Under the pieces are notes generated by a model. The model ran no database searches. It was given only the letters and a program-made list of their open reading frames with translations, and was not told where the DNA came from. The position numbers and the translations under genes were made by a program. From the NCBI GenBank assembly GCA_034509425.1, contig JAVTVJ010000343.1:1328501-1392500 (forward strand): a DNA stretch of 64,000 bases, in the 5' to 3' direction. Source of the stretch: Eopsaltria australis (taxonomy: Eukaryota > Chordata > Aves > Passeriformes > Petroicidae). This document shows positions 1 to 14,000 of this stretch, in pieces; position 1 is the stretch's first letter; each line of letters opens with the position of its first letter.

Positions 1-274
1 CCTCTTTCAGTCACCACTGTTCACTGCTCCTCCAAAAGACCTACTGTACTATTTAGATACCTCATGTAGAACAAACTCAGGATCTCCTTCAGGAAGCCAG
101 TTCCTTGGCCTTTCCATTGGCTGTGTAAAGGATGTAGGCATTCACTGTAGGATGGGTCCTGCACTGACCACATAAACTTCCAATATGTTTTTCTCCTGTG
201 CAATTATTGCCTCATCTGGATATATTGGATCCTAATAAAAGGATTTAGCAAAAATCTGCTTAGTTGTGAGAAGA

Positions 275-370
275 GGAAGGAAGGAAGGAAGGAAGGAAGG
301 AAGGAAGGAAGGAAGGAAGGAAGGAAGGAAGGAAGGAAGGAAGGAAGGAAGGAAGGAAGGAAGGAAGGAA
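275..370. repeat. (GGAA)24 tetranucleotide microsatellite
   Basis: An uninterrupted run of 24 GGAA units, 96 bp, purine-only on the plus strand. Open frames that cross it (poly-GRKE on plus, poly-FLPS on minus) are artefacts of the repeat. GGAA is the core of ETS-factor sites, and a long homopurine run can form triplex DNA. The array length is likely to vary between individuals. Confidence 0.97.
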
Positions 371-486
371 ATGGGGATGTACAAGGGTGGAAAACCAAAT
401 TCTAAGATCTCTTATCATAAGAAAAGAGGAAATATGGTATTAATATCCAAATATTAATCTTCAAATATAAGAAAAGTGGCTTTAAG

Positions 487-812
487 GAGAAAGACAGCAG
501 ATTACTGTCCATGTTTGTTGAAGATGCAAGAGAGGATAATGCTGAAAACTGCAATATGGAGCTTATTGTTGAGTTTAGGTATTAGAAAAGACAAAAGAAG
601 AAACAAGCTCTCTCACTGTGAGGATAGTGAAGTAAATGAATAGATTGCCTAGGGAATTTTTGGAATCCCCAGACTGGAGGTTTTTAAAAACGGGATAGAC
701 AAACATCTGTCAGGGAAGATTTAGATACAGCTGGTTCTGCCTCGGGGTAGGAGGAGGGATTGAACATTCTTTCTATCTCCCTTCCAGCCCTACTTGCTAT
801 GAATCTATGATA
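487..812 (+). mobile_element. Ancient amniote CR1 LINE, 3' end
   Basis: This resembles the 3' untranslated end of old CR1 elements shared by birds, crocodilians and turtles. Recognisable blocks in order are 'attactgtccat', 'gattgcctagggaa', 'ggaatccccag..tggaggtttttaa', 'agacaaacatctgtcaggga', 'tggttctgcctc' and a terminal 'ctatgaatctatga'. It carries no reverse transcriptase sequence because the copy is 5'-truncated. The many substitutions and small gaps show it is much older than the avian CR1 copies elsewhere in the window. The subfamily cannot be named by eye. Confidence 0.8.
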
Positions 813-3800
813 AACGACAATAATACTTCAGCAGTAGACACTGAGAGGTCACTCAGGTAGGGACAGAAAAGAAAGAGTAATAGCAAGGAAAATCAATGAG
901 GATTTACCAGTCCTTGGTATCTCTTGCTTCTCCATCTGTGCCTTTTTCAGGAATATTTCCAAAGAAGGAAAAAGGTATTATGAAAGCACATTTTTTTAAT
1001 ATTTTGAGATGCCAGAGTAAAGTGGAAACATAATATGGAAGATAGAGAAAAAGACAAATTAAAAAAATCAGAATCCAAGCAGAGACAAGGTAGCTGTCAT
1101 AGACAAAGACCTTTATTCCCACAGTGGTTTTAATTGTGCATCAGGCCAAAAAAGATAAGACTTTTTACATTAATCTTTAAATGTTGCAAAAAGGCAATTC
1201 TTCTCTGGGTCACTACCCAAAGACAATTAAGACAGATCAGATAGATGATTATGACATCATTAATGCAAACATACAAAAATGGCATTTTTCCCCCTAGGAT
1301 TAATATGCAGAAGTATGTAATAGTTTGCATTAAAATATGCAAGATGAGGAGCTGATATATGTGACTATATTTGTGAAACTGATTGTATTTAAATACCTTT
1401 ATTGCAAGGCATATGCACAAAACAACAGTGTTAAGACAACCACATTATTTTTTCTTTCATGAATTTTGCATGTTTTGCCATAGAGAACTAATGCTGTGTT
1501 CAACATTACAATGGTATAAAACATTTTCCGTTACTTAAAAAATATTTTTAAATACCTTAAGCCTGTATTATTTTTGCTACATTTTAGCCTATTAGAGATT
1601 TTCATGTTTTATCTGATTTTCTTTTTTTTGGTGGGGGGACCAAAACAGAGAAATCACAGCATCCATGTATACACTCAATCAGCTGTCAAATCATAAGCAT
1701 GCTTTGCATTTTCTCTTTCTAATATGAGGCCAAGCAGAAATTAATTTCTGAATCTCATCCAGCTGTATGGTCAACAATTTTACTTCAAATGGCACCAAAC
1801 CCAATATTTCAAATTCAAATACTGATTTTTAAAAGGTTGTACAAATTTTCTCTGACAGAAGTAGGTTTATTTTCAAGAACACACCTTGAAATCCTGCTTA
1901 AATACATATGGAAAACAATAAGTAAACTGTTTTCTTGATTAGCTCTATACTGCATGCTTTCTTTCTGTTCCTATTTTACAGAAAACTAATGACTTGAGGA
2001 TAAAAATGAAGAACTTGCATGTGTATTAATCGTTTAAGACAGTTCAGTCATCACTATGCATACATGTAGGCAGTATAATGTATAAATCTAAACAAGGGAT
2101 GTGTTTTTCTTCTCATTTATGCCATCACTTTACTGTGCTTTTTTACTTTGTATGCAGACAAGGGCTCAATCACTGGACTTTTTTAAAGGGATTATTTCAG
2201 ATATGTATTAAAATGGAATTAATATAAGTACTCAGATAAGACCATTTTCCGCTATCTGCTGCCATTTTCTCTTTTTTTTTATTTCTCAAGAATGTCATTA
2301 TCTGCAATAAATATTTTACTTTTTCACTAAACAGTTGAAGACTCAACATTATCACTGGATCAGCCTTTATAGCAGAAAATACTCTCTGATTGCCTTGACT
2401 GTTTTGTTTGATTAGAGGGTGTGGACAGAGCAAGAGGAGAGAAGAAGCATAGTGGTATCCCAGTAAGAAACAGGATTTAAATGGCTTAAACAGAACAGAT
2501 TCTATGATATGATGAAAACATCTCCTCAGCCATTCCCAGCTAAGCTTCACATCCTGCATTTCTATCCCAGTGATCCTGCAGCCTGTAACAGACACGATCA
2601 GATTTCTCAGGAACTGCAAGTCTGGGCTAACCACCTCTGAAGGCTCCAGTTCTGCACTGAGCTGCTCCTATTCCTGCCCAGATTCTGCTGGATGATGTTG
2701 TGTGATCATTTCCCAGTGGTGCTGCTCAGTTGCAAGCAAAAGGGGGAATGAAAATGGGACAAGGTAGGGGTCAGTGGCAAGTGGCCATGCACAGCTGGGA
2801 GTTGGATGGAGTGGAGTGGAACAAGGACAACAAAAATGATGGCATTTTGTTTTCCCATGCTTTGACAGCAACTTATTGGAGATATTCCCTCCCACTCACA
2901 GATGCTGCAGAGTAAATTGTCTTTTAGCTAAGAAGAGAGCCATAGAAGTCTAAGTGCAAATGAGTTACAGACCTGAGAATAACATGTGTTTGGTGAAAGA
3001 CTGTGGAAACATCACTGAATATACCAGTTAATAGTTCAGATACCTAATTTTCTCCACTATGGGTTCTCCTTAACCCTGGTTACTTATTGGCAGTCAAACA
3101 GATATAACAAAGCCCAAGAAAAAAAAGAGAATAAATACTTTGCTGCCCATGTCACAAAGAGACTACTTTCAATGTTTCTATATTTGAACAAAAAAATCTT
3201 GATTTTAATATATATAACACAATTTCCCAATTATTATCTTCATTGTTTGCTATATTTAACATCACCTATGTTAAAATGGGCTAACAAATATTGCACAATG
3301 ACACTGAAAAGCCAGAGTTAGCATAATTCTGGAATATGAGCAAAGAAATGGGCAAACATTTAGAATTGCAATGTCCCAAACCCATTTTATTAACTGCAGC
3401 TCTTATTTATTTCCCCATCCTCCATTTCAAGATCTGCACCTTTTCTTTCTTCTTTGGAATGAACAAAGATCATAGAACAGACTGTAAGTAAGGCAAATTA
3501 CATGGCTATTTATGGTTGTGTTACACATATTATATATATCATTTGCAAACTATTCCCTAAAGAAATGGTATCAAACTTTTGGGGACAAGAAAGGATCTGA
3601 TGACAATCTGTTTTTGTTTCTTTTCTTTCAGATAACTTTGTGATAATTGAATGCTTTATTTTCTTAGATTAATTTCTTGCACTGCTGCTACTGCTTTCCC
3701 ATCATTGTCCATTTGGTTTCTTTTGTCCTTTTTTGCTTTAGTGTTCATTAACTATATTATTTGATTAAATGATACCATCACAATTAGAAGAAAACAACTC

Positions 3801-3882
3801 CAAGTCTATTTGAACACAATCATATATTTACTCCATAAGCACTCTACTCTAGATAAAATATAAAGACTTCTGTATTTTTGAG
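813..3882. other. Unassigned AT-rich intergenic sequence
   Basis: No gene or identifiable repeat was seen. The longest open frame (145 codons, minus strand, 2197-2634) has no recognisable domain, is not flanked by plausible splice or promoter context, and is best treated as chance. Confidence 0.6.
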
Positions 3883-3912
3883 TTTGGGGTTGGTTTTTTG
3901 GGGGTTTTTGGT
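3883..3912. repeat. G/T-rich low-complexity tract
   Basis: Alternating short G runs and T runs on the plus strand (A/C-rich on the other). It is the same kind of tract as those at 23888-23967, 40687-40735 and 60609-60724. Confidence 0.6.
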
Positions 3913-6900
3913 GCCTTTCTGTTTGCTTGTTTGACATATACATATTTAAAAACATAGCAGTATTCCAAAATCCCTAAATTATGTACACAATTGATCTGCA
4001 AATTTCAGCACCATGGTAATTTTACTTGGATTTTTCATGAAGTGACTTAGCATGAATGCCTTTACTTTTTAAGCTGCAAAATTTTAAAATAAAGTTCTGT
4101 TCTTCATCTTTTCATATGGGTACTCTCTGCTCACAGCTGGCTTGAGCAATAATTATTGGACAATTTTGACTAAAAGGCAACTTCAGCTAAACACCAGAAC
4201 TACCAAAGGTAAGTGTTCAGGGGAAAAAGGACAACTCCTCTGAAATGAACAGAATTATTAGTCAGTACTTGTCAAGGACAATACTACTATCAGCACTTTG
4301 GAATACCTTTTAGTTAAACAAAAATCTATCAACCTTAACAGAACTTCCTGCCTGGAAGTGTCATTTAAAGTGGCTGTTAAGATGAAAAACTATATCTATT
4401 TTTTTATTCCTTTTAAATCAACAGTTTGGAAAACCTCTAAATAAAAGAAAAATCTACCCCTGAGAAAAAAAAAAAGAAAAAAAAAAAAGAAAATATAACC
4501 TTAATTTTCATTTTAATTCCATCAGCATGCAACAGAAACAAGTCCTTTAAATCAATAAGGTGTCATAAGTCATTTGCAGACAAAATCAAGCTGTTGAAAG
4601 CAGATGCAATTTAAATATTTGGTAACACTCTATCTCATGATCTAGAAAAATTAGTATGATGATTTTTTTTTTTTTTTTAATTTAAAAAGCAAGCAAGCAA
4701 AGGAAAAAAAAGATACTGTTCTTAGCTGTTTCATGGAAGGAAAAAAAAGGGTAATTTCAACCAAGGGAAAACTTTCAGTCAATCAAGTTGTGCTGCAGAT
4801 TCAATCAGTAAGAAGTGTTAGGAAACAAAACATTACAATGTAAACTCATTGTATTTACAGGTAAAATTTGCTTATTCAGGTAATTAATCATCATGATTAA
4901 TTATACTAGAAAGTGGACAGATTATTTCAGTAAACCAAGATTACTTGCCTATGGGTAGAGATCTAGGAGCTGGATATGTACACTTCTACTAATAAATGAT
5001 AAGGATCACTGGTGAGGCAGGTTGCAGAGCTTAGGAAAAGTAGTAAGTTACTAAGTGAAACTGCTTTTGGCAACTATTGACCTTTGAGTACTTAAACTGG
5101 AGCATATATAAACAACACAATGTTCTCTGGCAAGTTTTCCCTGATAACCTGCTGGGAAAGGGACAGAATATCCTCTAGTCATTTTGCATGCACAATTTAA
5201 CAATTATGTGGTCAGAGGAAGGATGATTCTTTTAAGGTGTTGGTAGATGAATGGTAGATGTTCACAGGCTTTACACATTTACAAAGGAATTTCAAAATCC
5301 AACACAGCGTAATCAATATCAACTCCAATTCTTCTATACTGAGATAAATTATATCGATCACTCTACTGGGAACACACAGAAAAACAGAAAGAGAGGAAGG
5401 ATTCAGACTCTGAAAGCAGGTCATACGGATCAAAATCATAGCACCAGCAATACTGGCTTAAGGACAAAATGTTAAAGTAAGGCTGTTTCACTCAGCATGG
5501 AAAATCTGAAAAATTATTTTGATGTATTTAAAAGCAGTGCATTCTAAAAAAGAAGTACTAAATTCATTTCAAGTTTCTATTATAGTTGAATAAAAATTTT
5601 CAAAAGCATATCAAAATTTAATTTTAGATAATTATTATAATCAGGAACCATGCTTAGAATGAGAATACAAATGTTTTATAATTCTATCCTTACTTGAAAA
5701 TTAAATTTTCATTTCAAACTTGAGTAAAGATTTCGCAAAATAAACAAATTGTAATACATTTTGCAAAGTATTACAAACATTGCAATGAAATACAAATTAA
5801 GCTGTGGATGCAAACAGAGTTTGCCTTTTGAATTTCTTCTATCTGTCAGACCTTCCTAGTTTTCTGGGTTATACTCAGAAGCAGAGGGTAAGAGAAGCAC
5901 ATCCAAAATCCTGAGCGGCCACAATTTTATTTCTAATTGGTGTTTCCACACTCTTCGTGCATTCTTCAATCAGATGTAAATTACAGTATGCCTTAATGGG
6001 TCTCCTTCACCCTAACCATTCCCTGCTGACTGGCAGTGCTTGCCAACTGCTGCAGCAGGCAAGATGAGCAGCAGTAACAGCACCTCTACTGTTTTGGTAG
6101 GTCTTGGCCACCAGCAGTATCATAGATAAAAACTGCTCACTTAACGCCTATTGAATGTCTTGAGCACAATTGTTCCTTTGAAGAATGCAGCTGTCACCTT
6201 TGATCAAGCATGAGACATCACTGGCAGCAAGTAATAGAAAAGAGTAGGTCCATAAATTCAAACACTGTGGCAATTTCAGAGGAGCTCCTTTATTCTGGAA
6301 ACAAGCACAGAAAAATGTCTAATCGGTGTGGAGGGAAGAGGCACAGCAGATAGAAGCTGCAGAAAAGCTTTTTTTCGTAATATTTAAACCTAGTGAATGA
6401 TCAGAAAAAGTACTGTAGAGTCCATAATCCAAACAAACCAAGAGGATGGGTTGTGCACCACTGAAAAAAAATTAATAAATACACAAGTTGAAATACTTGC
6501 AGTCACTTTCAAATGTAGCACCCAGACATTATTCTATAGTCTCCAGTCTGCTAACATACAGTTCTTATGCTACATAAGCATGGATTTTGTGTATTTTAAA
6601 GCAGAATGCTAAGATTACCCTCAAATTGGAATACCCCCCCAGCTAGCCCCTTTGAGAGGATTGCCAAGTCCAAAAGGAGCCTGAAGAGATGTTTATGTGA
6701 GGGACGGTGGGGAGAGGGACAAAGAGGAGCAGTGGGATGAGATGGGAAGACATGGTGTTGTTTGGCCCAGTGGACAAGGAAAAGCAATCATGGAAATTTG
6801 TCGATCAAAATTTTTTATTTTCTTTAATTGGTGTGCACCAGTTCAATGGCAGTATAGATGGTAGCACTGCACTTCATTGACCCTAGCAGTGTTTTCAGGG

Positions 6901-7483
6901 AATGGGAATAATGAGTCCTGTGGGCATCATTTACAGAAACTTATGAAGTGATCACAGTTTTATCATTGTGTTGGGCAGAAACAGGCTCCCTTCATCTTCA
7001 CTGATAGATGTCATTTTGTTCTACATTTTTCTTGAACCAACATCTTAAATGCAACCTTCTCTTTCTGAGTGACTAAGACTGATGTTCCCTCATCCTGTCT
7101 GTGAATACTGAAAGTAAGTTCATTGTTTCTGTGGCCAGCACTGAGCAAAGGCAATGGGGCATCCAGAATGGAAAGGCAGTAGCTTTTGCAGGGCTCAGGT
7201 TTGCACATCAGGAATGACATCTGGAAGACAAACATCTTCAGCTTATGTGAGAGGCAAGTATACCATTTGGGGCACAGAGATTATTCCCTGTTATGAATAT
7301 CCAAACAACATGGAGGTTACAAACATTGTCAAATATTATGTAAATTGCAAGTTGAATTAATGTAATTTAATGATCCACTAACTTCTGAATATTTTTAATG
7401 TCCATAAGTGACCCAACAACATTTCTAACATCATTCGTATATCACAACTAAATCACTATTATATCACAAAATATGCCTTTGTA
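3913..7483. other. Unassigned AT-rich sequence with short A/T tracts
   Basis: Contains A-rich runs near 4464-4494 and a T run near 4663-4679, plus the palindrome listed separately. No open frame here exceeds about 75 codons and no transposon family was recognised. Confidence 0.55.
4881..4903. other. 23-bp perfect inverted repeat with TAAT cores
   Basis: Two perfect 11-bp arms (taattaatcat and its complement atgattaatta) are separated by one base. The arms contain TAAT/ATTA homeodomain cores arranged symmetrically. It could be a dimeric homeodomain binding site or an AT-rich chance palindrome. Nothing around it identifies a promoter. Confidence 0.6.
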
Positions 7484-7509
7484 TTAATTATTATAATTAA
7501 TTATTATAA
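7484..7509. repeat. 13-bp tandem duplication (ttaattattataa x2)
   Basis: Two exact adjacent copies of a 13-bp AT-only unit. The unit is also close to self-complementary. Confidence 0.8.
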
Positions 7510-7950
7510 TATTAAGAGTGTGTTTTGTAATCAAAGGAGGTGGAAGTGTGGGAGGAAAGAGCAAATGAAAAGTTTATGTGGGATGTATTATGGACATAAG
7601 AAGATAAGTTAAGAGGAGTGGTCAAATGCTGCCTGAAAGGATGGGTGCTAGCTATGAAAAACAGAAACCTTTATGCTGCTTCCATCTTACTTTCAGCAAA
7701 AAAATTTGCAGTCTTTGTGCCTTTATTTTGCTTTTTACCCTCTGCTTTTCCTGTCAATTAAATTGTACATTCTCCATGAACAGACGTTATAAATGCACAT
7801 AAAGCTTAAAAAACCACAAATGCAAATATGACTGAGATGCATTTCACTAGATGTTACTTTACTAGCAATAAACCTTGTGACTGCTTGTTTTACCTCCCAC
7901 AGCTTTGTGTTTAAGGAGATCTCAGTTTGCTTTGTCTCCCCACATATCCA

Positions 7951-8010
7951 ATGTCAGGGTGGTTAGACTATTCCCCCAGGTCGTGGAAGACCCAAGTTCA
8001 GATCAGCACA
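7951..8010 (+). mobile_element. Possible tRNA-like SINE relic
   Basis: The stretch 'gtggttagactattcccccagg' followed by 'gtggaagacccaagttcagatc' looks like a widespread amniote repeat with tRNA-like character: an A-box-like gtggttag..., then a B-box-like gttcaatcc equivalent. Only about 60 bp match, and the B box is degraded (gttcagatc). It is not a functional tRNA gene because no cloverleaf closes around it. The assignment rests on remembered repeat patterns. Confidence 0.35.
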
Positions 8011-11000
8011 TGTTTGGCTGAGCAGCCTGACATTTCTTCTGTCATATCTGTAAAAGTCATGACATCGTATAACATTTGAGTATGAGTTTCTTAACATGCT
8101 CTGCTGTTAATGCTGTTCTCAAAGACAAGAGGAGCTTCCATTTCAATCAACCACAAGGCCACTGTATTTCTTTTAGTGCTGCTTTTCCTCCTTGACCCAG
8201 TGGAGTTAAACAGCAGTTCCTGCAGTGGGGCAGAGTTTTTCTCTTCTCTACTTCCAAGTCACCTCAGACAGCTGAGCTATCTGAGCTACATGTCTTATCA
8301 GTTAGTAAAAAACCAATGGCAGTCCTTTTTGAATATTTCTAAATGTTTCTTCAGGCACAGTTAGTTCACACATTTGAAACTAAAGTTACAAACAGCTCTG
8401 AGCTGCCAGAAATTTAATTTCTTCAGCAAATAAATTCTTTCCCCTCCCACAAAAGGAAAAAAAAAAACCCACTGCACTATTCTGTTTTTCTGTTTCATCA
8501 CTTTTATAGCTTTATGAAAAGAATGACTGAATTAATCAACAAAGAAGGCTGGAAAGATACAGATCCATCTAGGGGCCAAAAGTACAGCATTTTGGATGAA
8601 ATAAACAGAAATTACCTAAAAAGGTAGAGGTAAGTCAAGAAATAAGCAGTCTCCCTCAAGGAATTCAGGATTACAGGTTGCCCATGCACTTGAAGAGGAA
8701 ATTTAGTGCCTAAAGGAGGCAATAAAATATTCAAGTCATCAATATATGCAGAAGAACTGAGGACAGGCTTCAAAAAAGTAATAAAGGCTTGGGAATGAAT
8801 TCAGCAACCACAGAAGAAAATGAATCCCAAGGGAAAAAGTTGACTATGAACAAGATATGGACAGGCTATGTGGTGGAAGACATTTTTATCGACAAAGTCC
8901 AAAATCATGACTGAGGAGAACAAGGTGATAATTTGACTATGAGAGGGAGTTAACTGTGGCACTTTTACCATAATGAAGAAGGCAGATTATGGGGACTTCA
9001 GAGGACTGAATTCTCAACTATGTGACATATCCTGACAATTATAAGACTAAGTAAGCAACCTTAGGAAAAAAGAATTAGAAAAGAAGAAGTTCTGAAACTC
9101 TGCATTTTAGTTCACCTCTTCCAATTTTGGAGCCTGACAAAAAATGCATTATTAGAAATAAATAAAAGCAGGGCATGAAATGGCTTCCAAGAATAAACTG
9201 TAATTTATAGAAGGAAAGTAAAATGTCTTCTCTTCTATTTAAAAACCCCTGCAAACCAGAAATGCACAGAGTGAATGGATTTTGAGATACTCTTAGTGAA
9301 AGCAGAAAGTCACTAACACATCTGTAATTGCCAGGGGGCTTATTCTTCATAAAAATTTATATTCTCAGGATGCCCATGTCATCACAGCCTGTTACAAGCA
9401 AGTATTTTCCTCTTTTGCAAAACACCTGCTTAAATACACAACATAAGTGGCTGTATTAAAGTACTTATCTCTGAATATGGAGTGGGTTTCTTTTTGGGTA
9501 TGTAAATATTCCTTTAAAAGAAAATACAATAGTAGAGTGACAAAAAGTTTCAATTATGGCTAAAATTAAAAAAATATCACAGTACCTTAAAAGTAATTTT
9601 CTCTGTTTCTTACTTTATAGACCATTCTTCTAGAAGAAGTCAAAGGAGAAATATGTTGGAACTCAATTACCTGTGCTAGTGAACCACATACAGATATTTA
9701 AAAATGGGTACCTTTCACAGATATCTAGTGTGAACCAGGTGCTTTTTTATGCGTGTCTCTCATATCTCATTAACATTATAAATTACAGCATGTACCTTTT
9801 CATGCTGCTGAAAGAAGAAAAAAATGGTCAATAAAAGACTAAATGTAAAATTTTTTCTGGCCACTCAGCTTTCTTTGCTTTACCTCTGTTGAGCAAGTGA
9901 ATGGAGGTCAAGCAGCTACACCTCAATCAGATACACCTTGGTTTACCTGGATGAAACACCAAAAGATGAACCCTGGAATTTTGCTGCATAGCTATGAAAG
10001 TGCCAAAGGTTGTCAAAAAGGAAACAAAAACTTCAGTAAAAGTTGTTTCCACTTGGCATCAAAATCCTGTGGCAGCCACATGGTTTAAAAGGCAGATGAA
10101 CAACCTTCTCCAAATATCTCAAAACCTCTCCAAAGTCAAGCGTTTGCTCATCCTTACTGGCCAATGAAGGCAGGAGTCAGCAGGTAGATACTATTAAATG
10201 CCAGCATCTCAAACAACTTTTTCTGCAGGTGTTCCAATCCTTATGATATGCTCTATGAAAAAAGAAGGAAATTTCTTACTCAGAGAATTCCTCTCTATTT
10301 CATTTCTAGCAATTTCAAGGTGTCTACTGCTATCATAAAACCTTTAACATCTCAGGCAGTTATTGAATGACTCTTATTTGTAAACCTCCATTAATGCTCT
10401 TCCTGGTCAAATTGCTTACTAATTTCTTTTATATACCCATATATCTGTATATCTATGTAGATATTGTTCTTGCAATAACACTGCATCAAGTAAACATTAG
10501 TCTCATACTAAAAAAATTCTTTTTCTTGTGACATTATAATTTCTTTTATTGATATATTCCTGACTTGAAATGGCACATTTTCACTAGAATTTTGCAATTG
10601 TATTCATGCATCCTTAGTATAGCTCCCATTGCTTCAGAGTAGCTTCTCCTTATTGACTTATTAGCATGATATTTTTGATAAGGTACTCCACTACTAAAGA
10701 TAGGAATCTTTTTTAGGATCCACACACTTTCATTTGTGCATAGGAATCTCTGATCTATATTTACAGTAGCTTTATAATTTAACAGATGTTTGGACAGTTA
10801 CAGTCCCCTCTGGGACAGTACCGTGTGGTTTTGAACTACTCCAGAGTTGTTCTATGAATATTTTTTCTCACTCTCTTATAGTCCTGGGGGTCTGTAACAG
10901 ATGCTAATTGCAGTTTCTTCTTTGTTTTTTGATAATCTAGTCTTACCCAAATTATTCCACTGCTACCCTCATCATTATTGAATTGTATCTTACTGATTTT

Positions 11001-14000
11001 CAAGGTTTTAAGCAGTAGATAAGACCACATTATCTACAGCTTATACACACACAGCATAGCTTAAAAGTTTCATATGTGCATATGGAGATGGTGAGAGCAT
11101 TCAAGAAATAGGGGCTTTTGGCAGAGAACATCCCACACCTCCTGTCCTTTCAGAAATATGCCTTGGAATAATTAGCAGCTCCATCTCAACTTCCCAATTT
11201 GCCACAATGCTCTCAGATATTATGCTGCTGCTCCACAGTTTTCAAAGGGGCTTATCATGCTGCATGCAGATCTGTTCTTTAAATCAAAAGCTTTAAGACA
11301 TTAATAGCATGACCTTGAAGCATTTTTAAACAGTTTATCTTATGTGAAGTTTGCTGACTGGTACAGGTGAAGATGCCACGTTGTGTAACAGCACACATTG
11401 TGTGCCCATGTTCACCATGCACTACATGTAGCCTGGGACCCTGCCAGAGTAGCCAGCTTCCTTGGTTCAGAGAGAATGGAAACCTGTCACAAATAACAGC
11501 CATAATAAATGCCCAGGTTGCACTTCATCTTTTAGTTCAGTGAAGGCAAAAGGCAAAAACTATTTTGATAAAGTAGCAAATATTCCAATTCCAGAACTTA
11601 GGACTCCAGTGGAGAATGAAGAAGCAGACAATGCTATCTATTTTTAGTACATTTTGCCTGAATCCCTTTTTTTGTACACAACAGCCATGGTCTTTCATGC
11701 AGAACCACTGTAGATGGACAGCTGTGTGTCTAAACATCTGTGATGAACAGAACTCAGATGGGAGCTTAAAAAAAGAGAAAACGGCATCAACATATTCATA
11801 AGTTGGTGTGTGAACAATGAAAGCACATATTGTAGGTCTAAAGGAAAAAGGCAGAATCAGCTTGTAAAAAAAAACCCACGAAATTCTCTAAGAAATTCTT
11901 TTTGCAGATGTCAGCATAAGCTTTTTGCCTGATTTAGTGTAGCAGTAAACTCAGGAAGGGGACTAAAGAAATTGCTTTGACCAACCAGGAGTTTCAAAGA
12001 AGTACCTATAAATCTGAAAATCAAAATTTGATCATGACTCGATTCAGAAGAACTATAACACCTCACAAAAGAAAATAAAAGGAAAAAAAAAGTAAACTGA
12101 ATCAGCTCTGAATTGCTTGTGTGCATCAGATCACGATCAGCCTAAAGCCAAAGGCTCGCAGATAATAATCTCTGACCCCCCTAAGATTCCACCAGTGCCT
12201 TTTACAGACTTTCCATTTGTGAATAAGGTAAGTTAGATGCTTTAAAAAAAATTAGTAAAACAAAATTAAATATCCTGCATTGTTGACCAGACATCAGCCT
12301 GAGTGTCAGGCTTTGTTGTCCTCACTTGTACTGATGCTAACTTAATTTTCAAGTAGCTCTAATAATAACTGGCAGAAGTGATAACATATGACTTGAAGGA
12401 TGTTATCAGGATCTCTGTACTGCAGAGAATTTTAATGAAGCATATAGAATGTATCTTCACCTGAATTGGATCCCTATTGTTCATTTGACTGTTTACATGG
12501 TTTGTAAATCGAATATAATTTTCTTTACATTGAAATACATTGCCAAAATAAGATAGAAGCTCTCTTCTCTTTGTCTTTATTAAAAGAATATGGGGTCCTC
12601 TATGTAAAAAAGAAAATGACCCATGTCTTTCAAGTTTCTCTTTCTCAGTTCATAAGCAGCTTCCTGGAATACCTGGTGATATTCCTCCTGAGAGAGACCA
12701 AAACACCACTAGCATATATTTTCCTTACAGGAATTTCCAACAGTCTTCAGTGGTTTTGACATGTGCAAAAACGATAGGATACTGCAGACTCCGGCACAGA
12801 CATCCATTTGAAGAATATATTGCACCAAACTGCATATGCCAGTACATTGCACAGTTTCCACTGCATTGGATATCTATGGTCTCTTTTACTGTAGTTTCTC
12901 ATGTGCAAGAACAAGTCACAGCTTCTAGAGTAGAAAAATATAAAGCTTTCTTACCTGAAAGGTGGGGTATTATAATTTTTGCTATTTAAAACTGCATGCT
13001 GCTTTTCAATAATCAAAAAATCCAAGCCCACAGTACAAAAGAATACAAAAGAATAAATGCATGCTCCCTAAATGACCTTAAACTTTGAGAAAAAGAGGCA
13101 CAAAATCATTGCTTCCAATGTTTTTACTCACCATAAATGGAAAAGGGGTTATCACTGGGTGGTAACTGTGAGTTATCTGTGAACAGACTAATTTTATCAA
13201 ACATATTTGTTATTCAAAATTAATGTATAACTTTCTGTGAGTGGTTCCTAGCTTGATCACCAGTATGAGAGCAACCTATTTTAGACAAATAATGATGGGA
13301 TATAGAGGTCACACATTATGTGTCAGAGTCCCTAAGCAGTAATCTCATTTCCAATACGGGCTCCAAAGTTACTTCTTCACATCTTCTTGCCTTCTGGGAT
13401 TGAGACAGTCTTGATCAATAAGAGATTTTAACTAAGAAATAATAGAGTAGTAGTCCATTTTCACAGACAGAAAAAGGAAAATCTGGCAAATGACAATAAG
13501 GATGATATACTGAACAAATATTCCTTCATTAGCTACCACTAGGATCTAAAGTCTTTCCTTGTTCCTCATCCTCTTGACAAAAGCTGGCATGATCCAAGAT
13601 CTTCTTAGACTCTTCTGGGACTCTTCAAAGATGGAGAAATGACTGCCTATAAAAACTGCAGTACTATCTTTACTGGACGGGCTCTGAGAGGGGAAATATT
13701 CTGAGTCCCATATTTGGGAAGTCACTACTATGAAAACATTTTAGTCAGTGTGCCTTCCTGTCAGGGCTGGGCTCCAGACAGCACATCCACACATTGCATG
13801 CTTCGGGCAGAGGCCAGCACCCCTCTTCTCTCTTATCTTTAGAGCAAAGATACATCTGCCCCAGCCTGAATATGGGGACAAAAACACCTATTCGTTGATG
13901 TGCCTTATTTCACACCATCTACACTCATAACTGAAATAGAGGAAAGCCACAGTGGACTCAGTCTGAAGCACAGGATAATTTCTGTCATACAATACTTTAC

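Noticed and set aside
204..457. Repetitive GRKE and FLPS proteins
   Set aside because: Direct translations of the (GGAA)24 array.
2197..2634. 145-codon minus-strand open frame, longest in the window
   Set aside because: No recognisable domain; ends in a lysine-rich stretch from an A/T tract; consistent with chance in 64 kb of six-frame sequence.
7951..8010. Functional tRNA gene
   Set aside because: B box degraded and no acceptor stem or cloverleaf can be closed; kept only as a SINE-like relic.
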